A stretch of DNA of 64,000 nucleotides. Origin: Azorinus chamasolen. Taxonomy: Eukaryota > Mollusca > Bivalvia > Cardiida > Solecurtidae. The notes beneath the pieces were generated by a model, which was given only the letters and a program-made list of their open reading frames with translations, made no database searches and was not told the DNA's origin. Each line of letters begins with the position of its first letter. Within the stretch, counting starts at the first letter, position 1. Shown here in pieces: positions 1 to 10,811 of the stretch. A program made the translations under genes and the position numbers. The stretch lies in NCBI GenBank assembly GCA_963576725.1, contig OY755240.1, forward strand, positions 63,638,412 through 63,702,411, written 5' to 3'.

Positions 1-421
1 GTAAATCTGTAGGAGTTATCTGATCAGGGCTTGCTGTTTGCTTAACCCTTTATTCCATGAATATTTATGTTAGATAATAATCGCATTATGAATATTATTT
101 AGATTAATTGTTATAAACGTGCATGGACACATAATTATTTGGCCATGGCAGAAACTATAGAATCATATCTGTCTTATATCATAAGCAAACAGAGCAGACC
201 CTGATCAGACGGCTCCTATAGGAGCCGTCTGATCTGGGTCTACTCTGTTTGCAAAGGCGTATTTATGGAGTAAAGCTTTAATATATAATATAGGTATGAT
301 TCTACAGTTTCTGCCATATCCAAAAAATCCTTTGTTCAAGTGCTGCCGTTATAACAAATAAGCCAACTGATATTCATGATGTCATTATTCCTTACATGAA
401 TATTTATGGAGTAAAGGGTAA
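1..421. mobile_element. A2 MITE interrupted by a second A2 MITE (42-281)
   Basis: Bases 1-41 end one hairpin core (GATCAGGGCTTGCTGTTTGC). TTAA (42-45) then opens a reverse-orientation A2 that closes at 278-281. The outer element resumes with ATATAATATAGGTATGATTC and ends in GGAGTAAAGGGTAA near 421. The inner core is the near-perfect palindrome 197-229. Confidence 0.85.
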
Positions 422-494
422 AAGAAAGAAAAAATAGTTTTCAGAATTGCAGCAGACATTTTTTTCAACTGGCAATATTACTTAGCATGCAGAA

Positions 495-985
495 TTAACT
501 CTTCGCTCCATATACATGTATATGCCATTTAACCCTTTCCCTCATATAAACGTGTTTTCACGCATTTGCAAACAGAGTAGACCCAGATCAGACGGCTCCT
601 AGAGGAGCCATCTGATCAGGGTCTGCTCTGTTTGCTAATAGAATTTGATATATCTGTTCATTTGCCTCCTAAAATGTCTACAATGTTCCACCTTCCATAT
701 TTCTTTGTAACTATTTTGCTAATGAATATTCAGTATGTATTGAAATTTGGAATAAAAATAGAACAGGGAAAGGGTTAACACCATTTCAGAGTAGGCCCAG
801 ATCAGACAGGTCCTCCTGTAGCAGCTCTTTGATCAGGGTCTGCTCTGTTTGCTTCTGGAATTATATAGATCTGTTTCTACAGCTTGTGTCATGACCAAAA
901 TTTCACTTATGTCATTTTAAAAATTCAGCTTATTAATATTCATTACTTCATAACTTTCATGAATATTCATGGAGTAAAGGGTTAG
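495..985. mobile_element. A2 MITE interrupted by an A1 MITE (529-778)
   Basis: Outer A2 starts TTAACTCTTCGCTCCATA and ends GGAGTAAAGGGTTA. The inner A1 runs TTAA 529-532 to TTAA 775-778 (250 bp) with right-arm words TTCCACCTTCCATATTTC and GAACAGGGAAAGGG. Confidence 0.85.
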
Positions 986-1205
986 TTAACTCTTTACTCC
1001 ACACACCTTTCTATGGCTCTGCAAACAGAGTCGACCCAGATCAGGGTCGGCTCTGTTTGATTATGCTGTAATATAGATGATTCTAGTTTCTGCCATGACC
1101 AAAACATCCCATGTCCATGCCCCTATTATAACAATAAATCTAATAACATGTAATATTTATGATAGGTTTATTTCTTACATGATTATTCATGGAGTAAAGG
1201 GTTAA
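986..1205 (+). mobile_element. A2 MITE
   Basis: TTAACTCTTTACTCC to AGTAAAGGGTTAA, 220 bp, shortened hairpin (CGACCCAGATCAGGGTCG). Confidence 0.85.
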
Positions 1206-1391
1206 GGAATGGGTAGGAGCGTTGGTCAAATGGACACATTCTGGAATGTTTTGTTGTTTGCTTTCAGGTGAAAGATGATGGACGCCATGGAAACTTCTCT
1301 ACATTCCATGAATATTTGCTGACCATTGATGTAGTAGCCGGTTATCTTTGCAGTGTTATAGACATCATGTAGAACATTTCCTTCTCCAAGT
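1206..1391. other. Non-repeat island between two MITEs, possible exon of another gene
   Basis: A 186 bp piece of host sequence isolated between TTAA elements. On plus, a strong acceptor TTTGCTTTCAG (ending 1267) is followed by 34 codons to TAG, open only in phase 0. The minus strand is also open through the same piece and has no splice sites. No family recognised. Confidence 0.25.
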
Positions 1392-1638
1392 TTAACTCTT
1401 TTACTCCATAAATACGCCTTTCTACGCCTTTGCAAACAGAGTAGACCCAAATCAGACAGCTCCTATAGGAGCCGTCTGATCAGGGTCCGTTCAGTTTGCT
1501 GTTGGAATTTGATAGATCTGTTTCTTTACTTTCTAAAATGGCTACGTTCCACCTTCCATATTTCATTATAGCTATTTGGCCATGAACGTTCATTAGGTAT
1601 TGAAATTTGGAATAAATATAGAACAGGGAAAGGTTTAA
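1392..1638 (+). mobile_element. Hybrid A2/A1 MITE
   Basis: Left end is A2-like (ACTCCATAAATACGCCTTTC), while the right arm is A1 (GTTCCACCTTCCATATTTC, AACAGGGAAAGG). TTAA at both ends. Confidence 0.8.
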
Positions 1639-1784
1639 CACTATGATTGTGGTACTGTCACCTTTTTGAATGTGGTATTGAAATTTGCCATTTGAAAACA
1701 GAGTAGAACAAGAGTTCTCTAGTCAAAGTCTGTAATGCTTGTCATTTAAAATCCCTTGCAAACGGAGTCCTTTAATATTGAATG

Positions 1785-2245
1785 TTATAAAGCTTTTCTT
1801 TCATACAAATGCCTTTTCACGCTTTTGCAGAGACTGAGAGTAGACCCAGATCAGACGGCTCCTGTAGGAGCCATTTGATAAGGGTCAACTCTGTTCGCTT
1901 ATGGTAGGTATAATAAAGATCTGATTCTACATTTTATGCTGAAGCCAAAATGTTAATATGCTATTATAAAAAATAATCTAATTCATATTCATGATTTATT
2001 TCTTAAACAGAGGTGGACCTTTTAAGCATTCATAGGGTTGATACCCAGAGGTGTTCATGTTTGCTCGTAACCCTTTTCTTCATTAAACGCCTTTTCTCGC
2101 GTCTGCAAACAGAGTAGACCCAGATCAGATGGCTCCTATATTAGGTCTGATCAGGATCTGCTCTGTTTGCTTATGAAATAATATAGATATGATCCTACAG
2201 TTTCTGCCATGCCCCAAAATTCCTGTGTTAATGTGCCATTTTTTC
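1785..2245 (+). mobile_element. Two decayed A2 MITEs
   Basis: Hairpin cores at about 1837-1895 and 2104-2170, each followed by the A2 arm ATAGATCTGATTCTAC. The second is truncated on the right at about 2245. A short C-type palindrome (GTTTGGATC pairs) follows at 2268-2325. Confidence 0.65.
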
Positions 2246-2435
2246 ATGTCAGAAAGTTTCATCAGTGACAGTTTGGATCTAGATAAAATCCAAAGTTAAT
2301 GATCTGGATCCAAACTGATTGCATACGGATAGGTTATGATTATCATGTATTCATAGCTTTGATGCAGAATTATTTTTTATATAGGTAATAAAACACTGAT
2401 TGGTGGTGCTTTCTATATTAATCTTTTTGCTTATA

Positions 2436-2781
2436 CAGTAAAACCTCACTAATCCTAACTTGCAGTGAAGAATTGAGAACTTTTTAGGCAGGTGGCTGCT
2501 TAACCCTTACCTCCATAGGCTATTTTTAGACACCTCTTTGAATGAATCTACCCAAAAGGAGCATTTACTAGAGAAAAGTAAAATTTTAGAATTTTGTAGT
2601 TTGAAACCATTGCAATAAATAAAGCATTTGCCCCTATAGGTGCAAATGCTCTATTTATCACAATGGTATCATTAAGTGACTTTTACAAAGGCGTATTTAT
2701 GGAGGAAAGGGTTAAGCGCCACCACCTATAAGACAGGTATTGATTCTTAATTTGAGTGTTAGGATTCGAGAGGTTTTACTG
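2436..2781. mobile_element. pogo/Tigger-like MITE split by a B MITE
   Basis: Ends CAGTAAAACCTC and GAGAGGTTTTACTG. At its internal GGCTGC-TTAA site sits a B element, TTAA 2500-2503 to 2712-2715 (216 bp), with core AGCATTTGCCCCTATAGG. Confidence 0.88.
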
Positions 2782-2854
2782 CTCATGTATGTGTATTTGT
2801 AAGGTATGAAATTATACCCAATTGTCTTCCGACAAGATTTACCATGTTTAACAA

Positions 2855-3176
2855 TTAACCCTTTCCTTAGTATAAATGCCTTTTCACGCATTTGAAAACA
2901 GAGAAGACCCAGATCAGATCCTATAGGAGCCGTCTGATCAGAGCCTGCTCCGTTTGCTGTTGGAATTTGATAGATCCGTTTCTTTAGATTCCATATTTCA
3001 TTGTAACTATTTTGTCTGAAAATTCAGACTAGAACAGGGAAAAGGTTAATCTTCAGTTCACCTTCTACTCCATAAATACGCCTTTGCCAAAAGAGTAGAC
3101 CCAGATCAGTCGGCTCCTGTAGGACATGTCTGATCAGTGTCTGCTCTGTTTGCTTATAAAATAATATAGATCTGAT
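2855..3176 (+). mobile_element. A1 MITE (2855-3049) and truncated A2 MITE (3061-3176)
   Basis: A1 has TTAA at both ends. The adjacent A2 has ACTCCATAAATACGCC and a core but lacks its right part. Confidence 0.75.
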
Positions 3177-3469
3177 GTATTCTGTTTGGCTTCTATATAA
3201 TTACTCGGAGATAATTGCGACTCTTACTTGGAATTAAGTTTTTAATAATCTCTGGTAAGAATAAATCAAGTTGTTAACGTTTGTTAGTTATTATGTATGC
3301 TAGTTTTTCTATCCATGTAAACAGATATACGTATAATAAATATAAAACCACTGGGTGTGCATTACTAGTTCTTTGTTGTCCTAGTCACCCTTTAGCCATG
3401 TACTTGGAAATGCTGGGTGAAGTTACTTCCCTTTCTTGCCCTGATCTATACAATTTGCAGGTTCTTTAT

Positions 3470-3694
3470 TTAACCATTTCCCTGTTCTGTGTTTATTCCA
3501 AATTTCAATACCTACTGAATATTCATTCATAAAATAAAATAAAATATGGAAGGTGGAACATTGTAGACATTTTAGAAAGCAAAGAAACAGATCTATCGAA
3601 TTCCATTAGCAAAAAGCTTCTATAGGAGCTGTATGATCTGGGTATACTCTGTTTGCAAAAGTGTGAAAAGGCGTTTATATGAAGAAAGGGTAAA
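3470..3694 (-). mobile_element. A1 MITE, reversed
   Basis: Starts TTAACCATTTCCCTGTTC, carries ATGGAAGGTGGAAC, ends GAAAGGGTAAA. An isolated half core follows at 3728-3752. Confidence 0.78.
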
Positions 3695-3773
3695 CACTGA
3701 AAACGAAATGAGTATATTGATTGGTATTTGCAAACAGTGTAGACCCAGATCAAAATAAAAATCCTGCAAATTT

Positions 3774-4900
3774 TAGGGTTTCATACTGAAAACAAGATGG
3801 CCCTTAATCGCTCACCTGATTACCATAGATTTAAGAGTTTTGCTGGGTAGCCCATGGGTAGGGCCAATATTGACCTTAGGGACAATATTTGAACAATGTT
3901 GATAGTGGAGCATGAGCAGTGGTTCTGCAGAACAAGATTTTCAAAGATTTAGTAGACTGATTTTATCAAGACAATGATTCTGACCAATGAAGATTGGGCT
4001 AAAAATGAGCCCTCTAGAGTAATTTTTCTAAGATTTGACCTAGTGACCTACTTTTTATTCCCACCCACCCATGATCACACTCAACCTTGATATCACCAAG
4101 ACACTCTGAGCAAGTTTGAGGAAGATTTGGCTAAAAATATGGCCGCTGGAGTGTAAACTAGATTTTTCTAAGATATGACACAGTGACCTACTTTTTGACC
4201 ACACGTAAACCACTGTCAAACTTGTCTAAGATTTTATTAGGACAATCATTCTGACCAATTTTCATGAATATTTGGCTATAAATGTGACCTCTAGAGTGTT
4301 CACAAGGTTTTCCTACTATTTGACCTAATGACCTAGTTTTTAACCCCACATAACCCACTTTCAAACTCGTTCGAGATTTCATGAAGATTGGACAAAAAAT
4401 GTGCCCACTAGTCTTCACAAGGTTTTTCTACTGTTTGACCTAGTGACCTAGTTTTTAACCCTTCTTGACCCACTTTCAAACTCGTCCGAGATTTTATCAA
4501 GACATTCATTCTGACCAAGTTTCATGAAGATTGGACTAAAATTATGACCACTAGAGGGTTCACAAGGTTTTTCTACTATTTGACCTAGTTTTTAACCCCA
4601 CTTGACCCACTTTCGAACTCGTCCGAGATTTTATCAAGACATTCATTCTGACCAAGTTTCATGACGATTGGACTAAAATTGTGACCACTAGAGTGTTCAC
4701 AAGGTTTTTCTACTGTTTGACCTAGTGACCTAGTTTTTAATCCAACTTGACCCACTTTCGAACTCGTCCGAGATTTTATCAAGACATTCATTCTGACCAA
4801 GTATCATGAAGATTGGACTAAAATTGTGACCACTAGTGTTCACAAGCAAATTTTCAAGTCTCCCAAAAGCTCACCTTGAGCTTTGCTCAGGTGAGCTAAC
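3774..4900. repeat. Tandem array, about 140 bp unit, with CTCACCTGAG-type ends
   Basis: Units are marked by CACAAGGTTTTTCTACT at about 4301, 4416, 4561 and 4698, spaced 115-145 bp, each with TTTGACCTAGTGACCTA and TCATTCTGACCAAGTTTCAT. The left end has TCGCTCACCTGATTA; the right end is the palindrome AGCTCACCTTGAGC...CTCAGGTGAGCT. Open frames here arise from the repeat and are not genes. Confidence 0.8.
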
Positions 4901-5220
4901 AAGCAAAAAATGCGGAAACTGCATTAAAGCCGGATTTTTTTGTGATGGCCTTGACCCAATTTCATGTATCCTTGTATCAACTGAAAGGCCTTCACCCAAG
5001 CTGTCTTCATACCAAATATAAATTGTCCATCCCATGTATTTCAGAAGTTATAACATTTTAATGACAGCCAAGTTTTCAAAATAGTGACCTTAACCTTGAC
5101 CTGATTTCAGGTATCTTTATGTCATCTGTAAGGTCCTTACCAAAGCTATCTGAATACCAAAGGTGAATTGCCTAGCATTCGTGGATCAGAAGTTATAGCA
5201 AAATGTTAAAGTTTGTTAAC
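4901..5220. repeat. GACCTTGACC-type repeat, two units
   Basis: Two copies of a unit containing TGACCTTGACCCAATTTCAT or variants, TATCAACTGAAAGGCCTTCA and GAAGTTATAACA. The same unit returns at 7690-8160. Confidence 0.7.
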
Positions 5221-7690
5221 AAGAGGGCCATTGGCCCTATATCGCTCACCTGAGACAGTAATACATGTATATTGACATGTTAATTTTTCAGTGGACAACA
5301 TTTCTAGCAGATGAAATAAGCTTAGTGCACTGCTTTCACCCTTTCACTGCTGAATAAACTTGAACTGAATTCAGAACTAATACCAAGTGACTGGTTGACC
5401 AAGATCTAAACTGTTAACAACTTGTGCCATTTTTGCCTTAGCTCAAAATGCCTAAAACTGGTCTTTGAGAAATTCAAATGACTTCAATAAAGCTATGCAA
5501 TTATACCTTGACCCAGGTATATAGGCAAATAGAGTGCTAGGCAGTACATAATGCCAGTTTTTGTATGAAATGACCAATAAGAATATCTTTAAAAATCGTT
5601 TAACCCTTTCCCTCATATAAAGCTGTTTTTATGCATTAGCAAACAGAGTAGACTCAGATCAGACGACTCCTACGGAAGCTGTCTGATCTGGGTCTTCTCT
5701 GTTTCTTTTGACATAATATAGATCGGATTCTACAGTTTTTGTCAAAGCAAAAACTTCTCTTCAGAGAAATAATGTGTTTTACACATTAAAAATAAGAGTA
5801 GACTAGATCAGACGGCTGCTATAGAAGCTGTCTGATCAGGGTCTGCTCTTTTTACATTTGACAAGATATAGATTTGATTTTACAGTTTTTTTCAAAGCTA
5901 AAACTTCTATTTATGGCATTAACAATTTTTTTAAGCATTAGCAAACAAGAGTAGTCCCAGATCAATTTTTGTCAAAGCAAACAGGTTAAGGGTTAATAGG
6001 TGTTTAGAAATAAGTCTAGCTCTAGGTGTGAATATCTGATGATAATTCAATTAAACGGGTCATTAGTATTTTTAACAATTGAAATTGAGAAGAGTTACGT
6101 CTACTGTTATAATTAAGTTATATTTACTCAGTTATTTCATTAATATCATACAAGATTCAGACATTTTAGGACTTTTTAATGTGTTGTCATCAAATTTTAT
6201 AAAAAAAGTTATATTTAAGATGCTTTTTGGGGCAGCAGACTTAATCCACAGTAGTAAGTTTAACACCTATCATTGTTAGGGGGGGATTATCATGTTTTCT
6301 TAAGAATTACCATGACTTATATCAGTTGGGCCATTGCATAATCATGTTTTCACAGTTTTCTTAAACATTACCATGACTTACATCAGTTGGGTTTGGACCC
6401 AGATCAAAAGTCTAGATGGCGATCATTTTCCTTGATTGGCTGAATTGTTACTTTCCTATATCTCTCACATCTAATTTGAGAGACATTGGAAGACACCATG
6501 TAACATCACTCACACTACACACTGGGGTTAATGGGTCAAAATGCCTTTAATGTTTCGTCTGCAACAAAAAGTTATTGTCATCTGCTTCAATTCTTAAAAT
6601 AAACATACTTTCATTTTTTTGCAAAAATATGGTTAAGATGACAAACAGTTTGGATCCTGATGAGATGCCGCAGCATGCGGCCTCTCATCTGGATCCAAAC
6701 TGTTTGCATAGGTAATCACAGTTTCACCACTAGCATGCAAAGAGTTAAGAGTCATGCATTGACCTGGAGAGATTTTACTGCCCAGCAGCTGTAATCTTTT
6801 AACTGCTGCTGGTCTGCAGTTTAGGATCTGGAGTTGATATTTAACCCTTAATTTCTCTCATATAAACTTGTTTTCATGCATCTGCAAACAGAGTAGACCC
6901 AGATAAGGTGGCTCCTATAGGATCAAGGTCTGTTATTTGCTAATGGAATTTGATAGATGTTTCTATGCCTTCTAAAACAGCTACACTGATTCACCTTCAA
7001 CATTTTACTATAAATAGTTATAAATAGAATGATACTAGCACTCCAATGCAGTTATCTCCCTTTGTCCCTTATGGCTATGCTGATGGGACAAGGGAAATAA
7101 CTGTGAGGAAATTACCTTTTAAGTGTTACAGATTCTGATGTTAAGTAGCATAAAACCCCAGGGTGAGACCATTTATGGCCCAGGGGTCATTATTTGAACA
7201 CACCTGGTAGTGGTATATTAGGTGATGCTTCATACCAAATATCTTAGCTCTAGATTATGTGGTTTCAGACAAAAAGATTTTTAAAGGTTTCCCTATATAA
7301 GTCTATGTAAAAACTACAAGCCCCAGGGCAGGGCCATTTTTGGCCTGGGGGTCATCATTTTAACAAACTTGGTAAAGGACCATTAGATGATGCTATATAC
7401 CAAATATCAAAGCTCTAGAAATTGTGGTTTCAGAGAAGATTTTTAAAGATTTAAAAAAAAACCCTGTAAAAGTAGTGGGGCGGGGCAATTTTTTGCCCGG
7501 GGGTCATGATTTTAACAAAACTGATAGAGGACATCCTAAGGTACATCTCTGTGAAATTTGGTTGAAATCCTCCCAGTGGTTTAGGAGAAGAAGTCATTTG
7601 AAATAAAAGTGAACGGACAGACGGACGACGGACGACAGGCGGTCACAATAGCTCACCTTGAGCCTTTGGCTCAGGTGAGCTAAAAACAGT
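5221..7690 (+). repeat. Long composite repeat with CTCACCTGAG ends (copy 1)
   Basis: Opens GGGCCATTGGCCCTATATCG and closes AGCTCACCTTGAGC/GGCTCAGGTGAGCT, preceded by GGACAGACGGACGACGGACG. Inside are hairpin MITEs: A-type cores at about 5640-5700 and 5790-5850, a C core at 6650-6712 and an A1 element at 6841-7020. Internal order matches the shorter copy at 30686-31860. Confidence 0.75.
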
Positions 7691-8160
7691 TTTCAAAATA
7701 GTGACCTTGACCCAATTTCATGTATCATTGTATCAACTGAAAGGCCTTCACCAAAGCTATCTATACCATATATGAATTGTCTAGCATATGCGGTTCAGAA
7801 GTTAAGACAATGTTTTTCAATGATGGCAAATTTGTCAAAATAGTGACCTTGACCTAATTTCAAATATCTTTATATCAACTAGTGCATATAGATCTATGTT
7901 TTGCTGTTTTGTATGAAATTCTTGTTTGAAGGCCTCAAGGTAGATTAGTCATGACTAATTGAGCTACCCTCGTTAAATAAAGTCTTTCATTCATTCAACT
8001 GAAAGGCCTTTACCAACACCATCTGTATACCAAAGATGAATTGCCTAGCATTTGTAGTTCAAGTTGTAGCAATGTTAAAGTTTGTTAAAAAGGGCAGTTT
8101 TCGAAATAGTGACCTTGACCCGATTTCATGTATCCTTGTATTAAGTGACAGGCCTTCACC
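7690..8160. repeat. GACCTTGACC-type repeat, three units, one split by a retrotransposon tail
   Basis: Units start GTGACCTTGACC at about 7703, 7845 and 8110. The middle unit is interrupted by 7881-7994. Confidence 0.72.
7881..7994 (+). mobile_element. Truncated non-LTR retrotransposon 3' end
   Basis: A 114 bp insert ending GTTAAATAAAGTCTTTCATTC (AATAAA plus ATTC repeats), flanked by TCAACT on both sides (7875-7880, 7995-8000). Uninterrupted copies of the host repeat read ATCAACTGAAAGGCC (7733, 4977). Confidence 0.7.
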
Positions 8161-8652
8161 CAAGCTATTGCAATGTTAATGTTAATGTTTTGTTAACGAC
8201 GTCACGCTGCCCGGTTTTTGCCAAACTATCAGCAGATATTTTTTTTCGAAAAATCCAGCTAAAAATTCAGCATGGTGTTATGAATTGCATTTTTGTGCCG
8301 TCATATATCAGTTTAAGTGTTCGAATTCAATCCTTGTACAACAGCAGTGAATTTGTGATGACCCAGTTTAGATTCAGACGAGATGTCGAGAAAGGTTTTG
8401 TCTGGATCCAAACAGATGAGTGACAACAGTTTTATCAGTCTACAGTGTCAATATTTCAGAATCAACAGTATTTTGTCCATTACTGTTGCACACATAGGTG
8501 ATCAGCTCAAAATAGAGAATTTGCACCAATACAACCACAAAAAATTTGCACCAATACAACCACTCAAGAATATAATGCTTATAACAGGTGGTAGCTTATA
8601 CAGGATCTGCACTACTTCTGTCCTGTATTAACATCAAAGCCTGTAAAAAAAT
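8161..8652. other. No gene seen; half C-type palindrome
   Basis: AT-rich. A degraded C core lies at about 8370-8415 (CAGACGAGATGTCGAG...GGATCCAAACAGATGAG). Two overlapping open frames here share no recognisable motif. Confidence 0.4.
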
Positions 8653-8793
8653 ACAGTAAAACCTCTATAACAACCATTAAATTGTGTTCATTAGTGTTTT
8701 GGGCAGGTGGCTGCTTAAAGCAAGGTGAAAGTAAAACAACGCTCCTATACTTTATGTAATTTAGTGGTCGTTATAGAGAGGTTTTACTGTATG
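8653..8793. mobile_element. pogo/Tigger-like MITE, intact
   Basis: TA-CAGTAAAACCTCTATAAC at the left and GTTATAGAGAGGTTTTACTG-TA at the right. Its internal CTGC-TTAA-AGC at 8711-8721 is an unoccupied version of the site filled at 2500. Confidence 0.88.
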
Positions 8794-9240
8794 TTAATAA
8801 ATTGTGGTTGCATTAGCGAGACTGGAGTATTTACTGTTTGAACACTCAAATCTCACCACAGGACGGTAAAGCTGAAGTAGTCCATCCATTTGCAAGTACA
8901 TGTATTCATGAGAATATAAAATCAGGAACTGTGCCGATTGTCATTTAAACTCCCCTTACAAATTACATGTATACCGCTTCATTCTGAATGGACCATTCTT
9001 CTCTGAACATTCATCAATAGAGGTCAACCCTTTCCTTCATATAAACGAGTTTTCACGTATTGCAAAAAAGAGTAGACCCAGATCAGACGGCTCCTATCAG
9101 GGTCTGCTCCGCTTGCTATTAATGGAATTTGAGATCTTTTTCTTTACTTTCCAAAATGGCTACTGTTCCACCTTCCATATTTCATGATAACTATTTTGTC
9201 CATGAATATTCAGTAGGTACTGAAAATTGAAACTAGAACT
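8794..9240 (+). mobile_element. A1 MITE (9026-9237) after plain AT-rich DNA
   Basis: CAACCCTTTCCTTCATATAA, core CAGACGGCTCCTATCAGGG, then TTCCACCTTCCATATTTC. The right end is lost where the next tandem array begins. 8794-9025 shows nothing recognisable. Confidence 0.75.
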
Positions 9241-9900
9241 ACCCCAGCACAGCAGCCTTTATTAAACAAGTGTTCGTTCAGACAGTTGACAGAAAAGTGA
9301 TCCCCAAGTGACACACACTGCCTCTCGGCAGGTGACACAAAAAGCAAGTTTGTGACAGCAACTACCCATGTAACAAGACTAAATGACAATATACCATTCA
9401 TGGTTATTATATATACCAAATATTAACTGCATAACTTTCAGATTGAAGCAGGAGTTCGCCACACCAGCTCTCCACGTTTCATGCCAAAATGACCAAAAAA
9501 GTTCAAGGGGAGATAATTCTGTAATGGCCAGCGGTAAACACATTCATGGTTATTGTCTACACCAAATATAAATTCAATAACTTTAAAGCTGAAGGAGGAG
9601 TTCATGACACCAGCCCCCATGTTTCATGCCAAAAATACTCAAAAGTTCAAGTGGAGATAATTCTGAACTGCCCAGTGCTAAACACGTGAAAGTTGTGCTT
9701 CATGGTTATTATGTAAACCAAATATAAACTGAATCACTTTCAGATTGAAGGAGTTCACGACACCCAACTCCTCATGCTTCATGCAAAAATGACAAAAAAA
9801 AGCTCCCATGTTCAAATGGGGACGCTGGACGAACAGTCCGATTCCAGTATACCCCCTCAAACAAGTATAACAAACATAGAACATGGAATGGATTAATGTA
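9241..9900. repeat. Tandem repeat, about 150 bp unit
   Basis: TTCATGGTTATT recurs at about 9397, 9543 and 9699, each followed by ACCAAATATAAACTGAATAA, CAGATTGAAGGAGGAGTTC and CATGTTTCATGCCAAAAATG variants. Overlapping open frames on both strands follow the repeat and are not genes. Confidence 0.8.
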
Positions 9901-9942
9901 TTCTGGGGACTAGGTAGATACACACAAATATTTTTCCTAGTC

Positions 9943-10777
9943 TTTATTCAATTACTTTTCACAAATACAGAAAATATCTTGCACAAGAGTATTTTATGCA
10001 AAAAAATTAAACCATGATGATCACAATGAAAAGGATGACAAAATGAGAAGTGGATGAACTGCTGATCTGGAATGAGTAAAATACAACTAGGACTGGTAAA
10101 AACTTGTTTGTACATGATGCTTAGCATGGTCTAAATGATCTGTTTGATCAATAAATGATATTAACCTTTAGCATGCTGACCGTTTCGTATTCCCTTCACT
10201 CCATATATAGCCTTTCAACATCTTGCAGACAGAGTCTAATCAGGGCCTGCTGTCTGTTTATGAAATAATATAAATCTGAAACCCTTCTATTATTTTTTTT
10301 TGTTATCTCTGTCAAATCTTGCTGATACTTATTAAGAGTTACATCTCCAAGATGATTCCAAGTTGTACCAACAAAATAGTTTTGCGGAGAAATAAAGAGA
10401 TTAGGTTTACCAAGGAAATGAAAACAATGTAAATATATATTTATTTTTTTTAAAAAAAAAAGTCTTCAACACAGCAAGCTAAAGGTTGAAAGTTTCAATG
10501 AAAAGTTTAAAAAGCTGCCCAGATCTTTTCTGATAATGATACAACTGATGATGCATATGGCTTGGCCAGAGTTCACATGACATTCAAAGTTCTGTCGATG
10601 ATAGGCCATAATTCCAGCAGATGTGGAACTAGGTGTTAATTGTCCACATTTATTCGTAGAGATTTTCCCTCAATTATCTGTTTAGTTTTCATGACAGTTC
10701 CGGCCTCACAAAATGACAACAGATGATGAGCAAAACAACATGGATGACAACAGAAGAGCTGCAGCCAGCCGTCGCGT
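9943..10777 (-). other. FET 3' UTR and candidate poly(A) signals
   Basis: On the minus strand AATAAA occurs about 125 nt after the stop (10654-10649), in an A/T run near 10440, and at 9948-9943. Which is used cannot be decided from sequence. A decayed A2 MITE lies at about 10186-10282, so the longest possible 3' UTR would include repeat sequence. Confidence 0.4.
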
Positions 10778-10811
10778 CTAGTATGGTCGGGACCGTCTGT
10801 CATCTCTCCCT
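10778..10811 (-). CDS. FUS/TAF15: FET exon 16 (PY-NLS and stop)
   Basis: Acceptor TTTTTTTTCAG, then [10 protein letters not shown] and TAG at 10780-10778. Arginine-rich sequence ending P-Y at the extreme C terminus is the FET PY nuclear localisation signal, which fixes both the frame and the 3' end of the gene. Confidence 0.95.

Noticed and set aside
1..3700. Regularly repeated palindromes resembling a CRISPR array
   Set aside because: Repeats are 200-250 bp transposons with TTAA ends, in both orientations and irregularly spaced; the DNA is eukaryotic.
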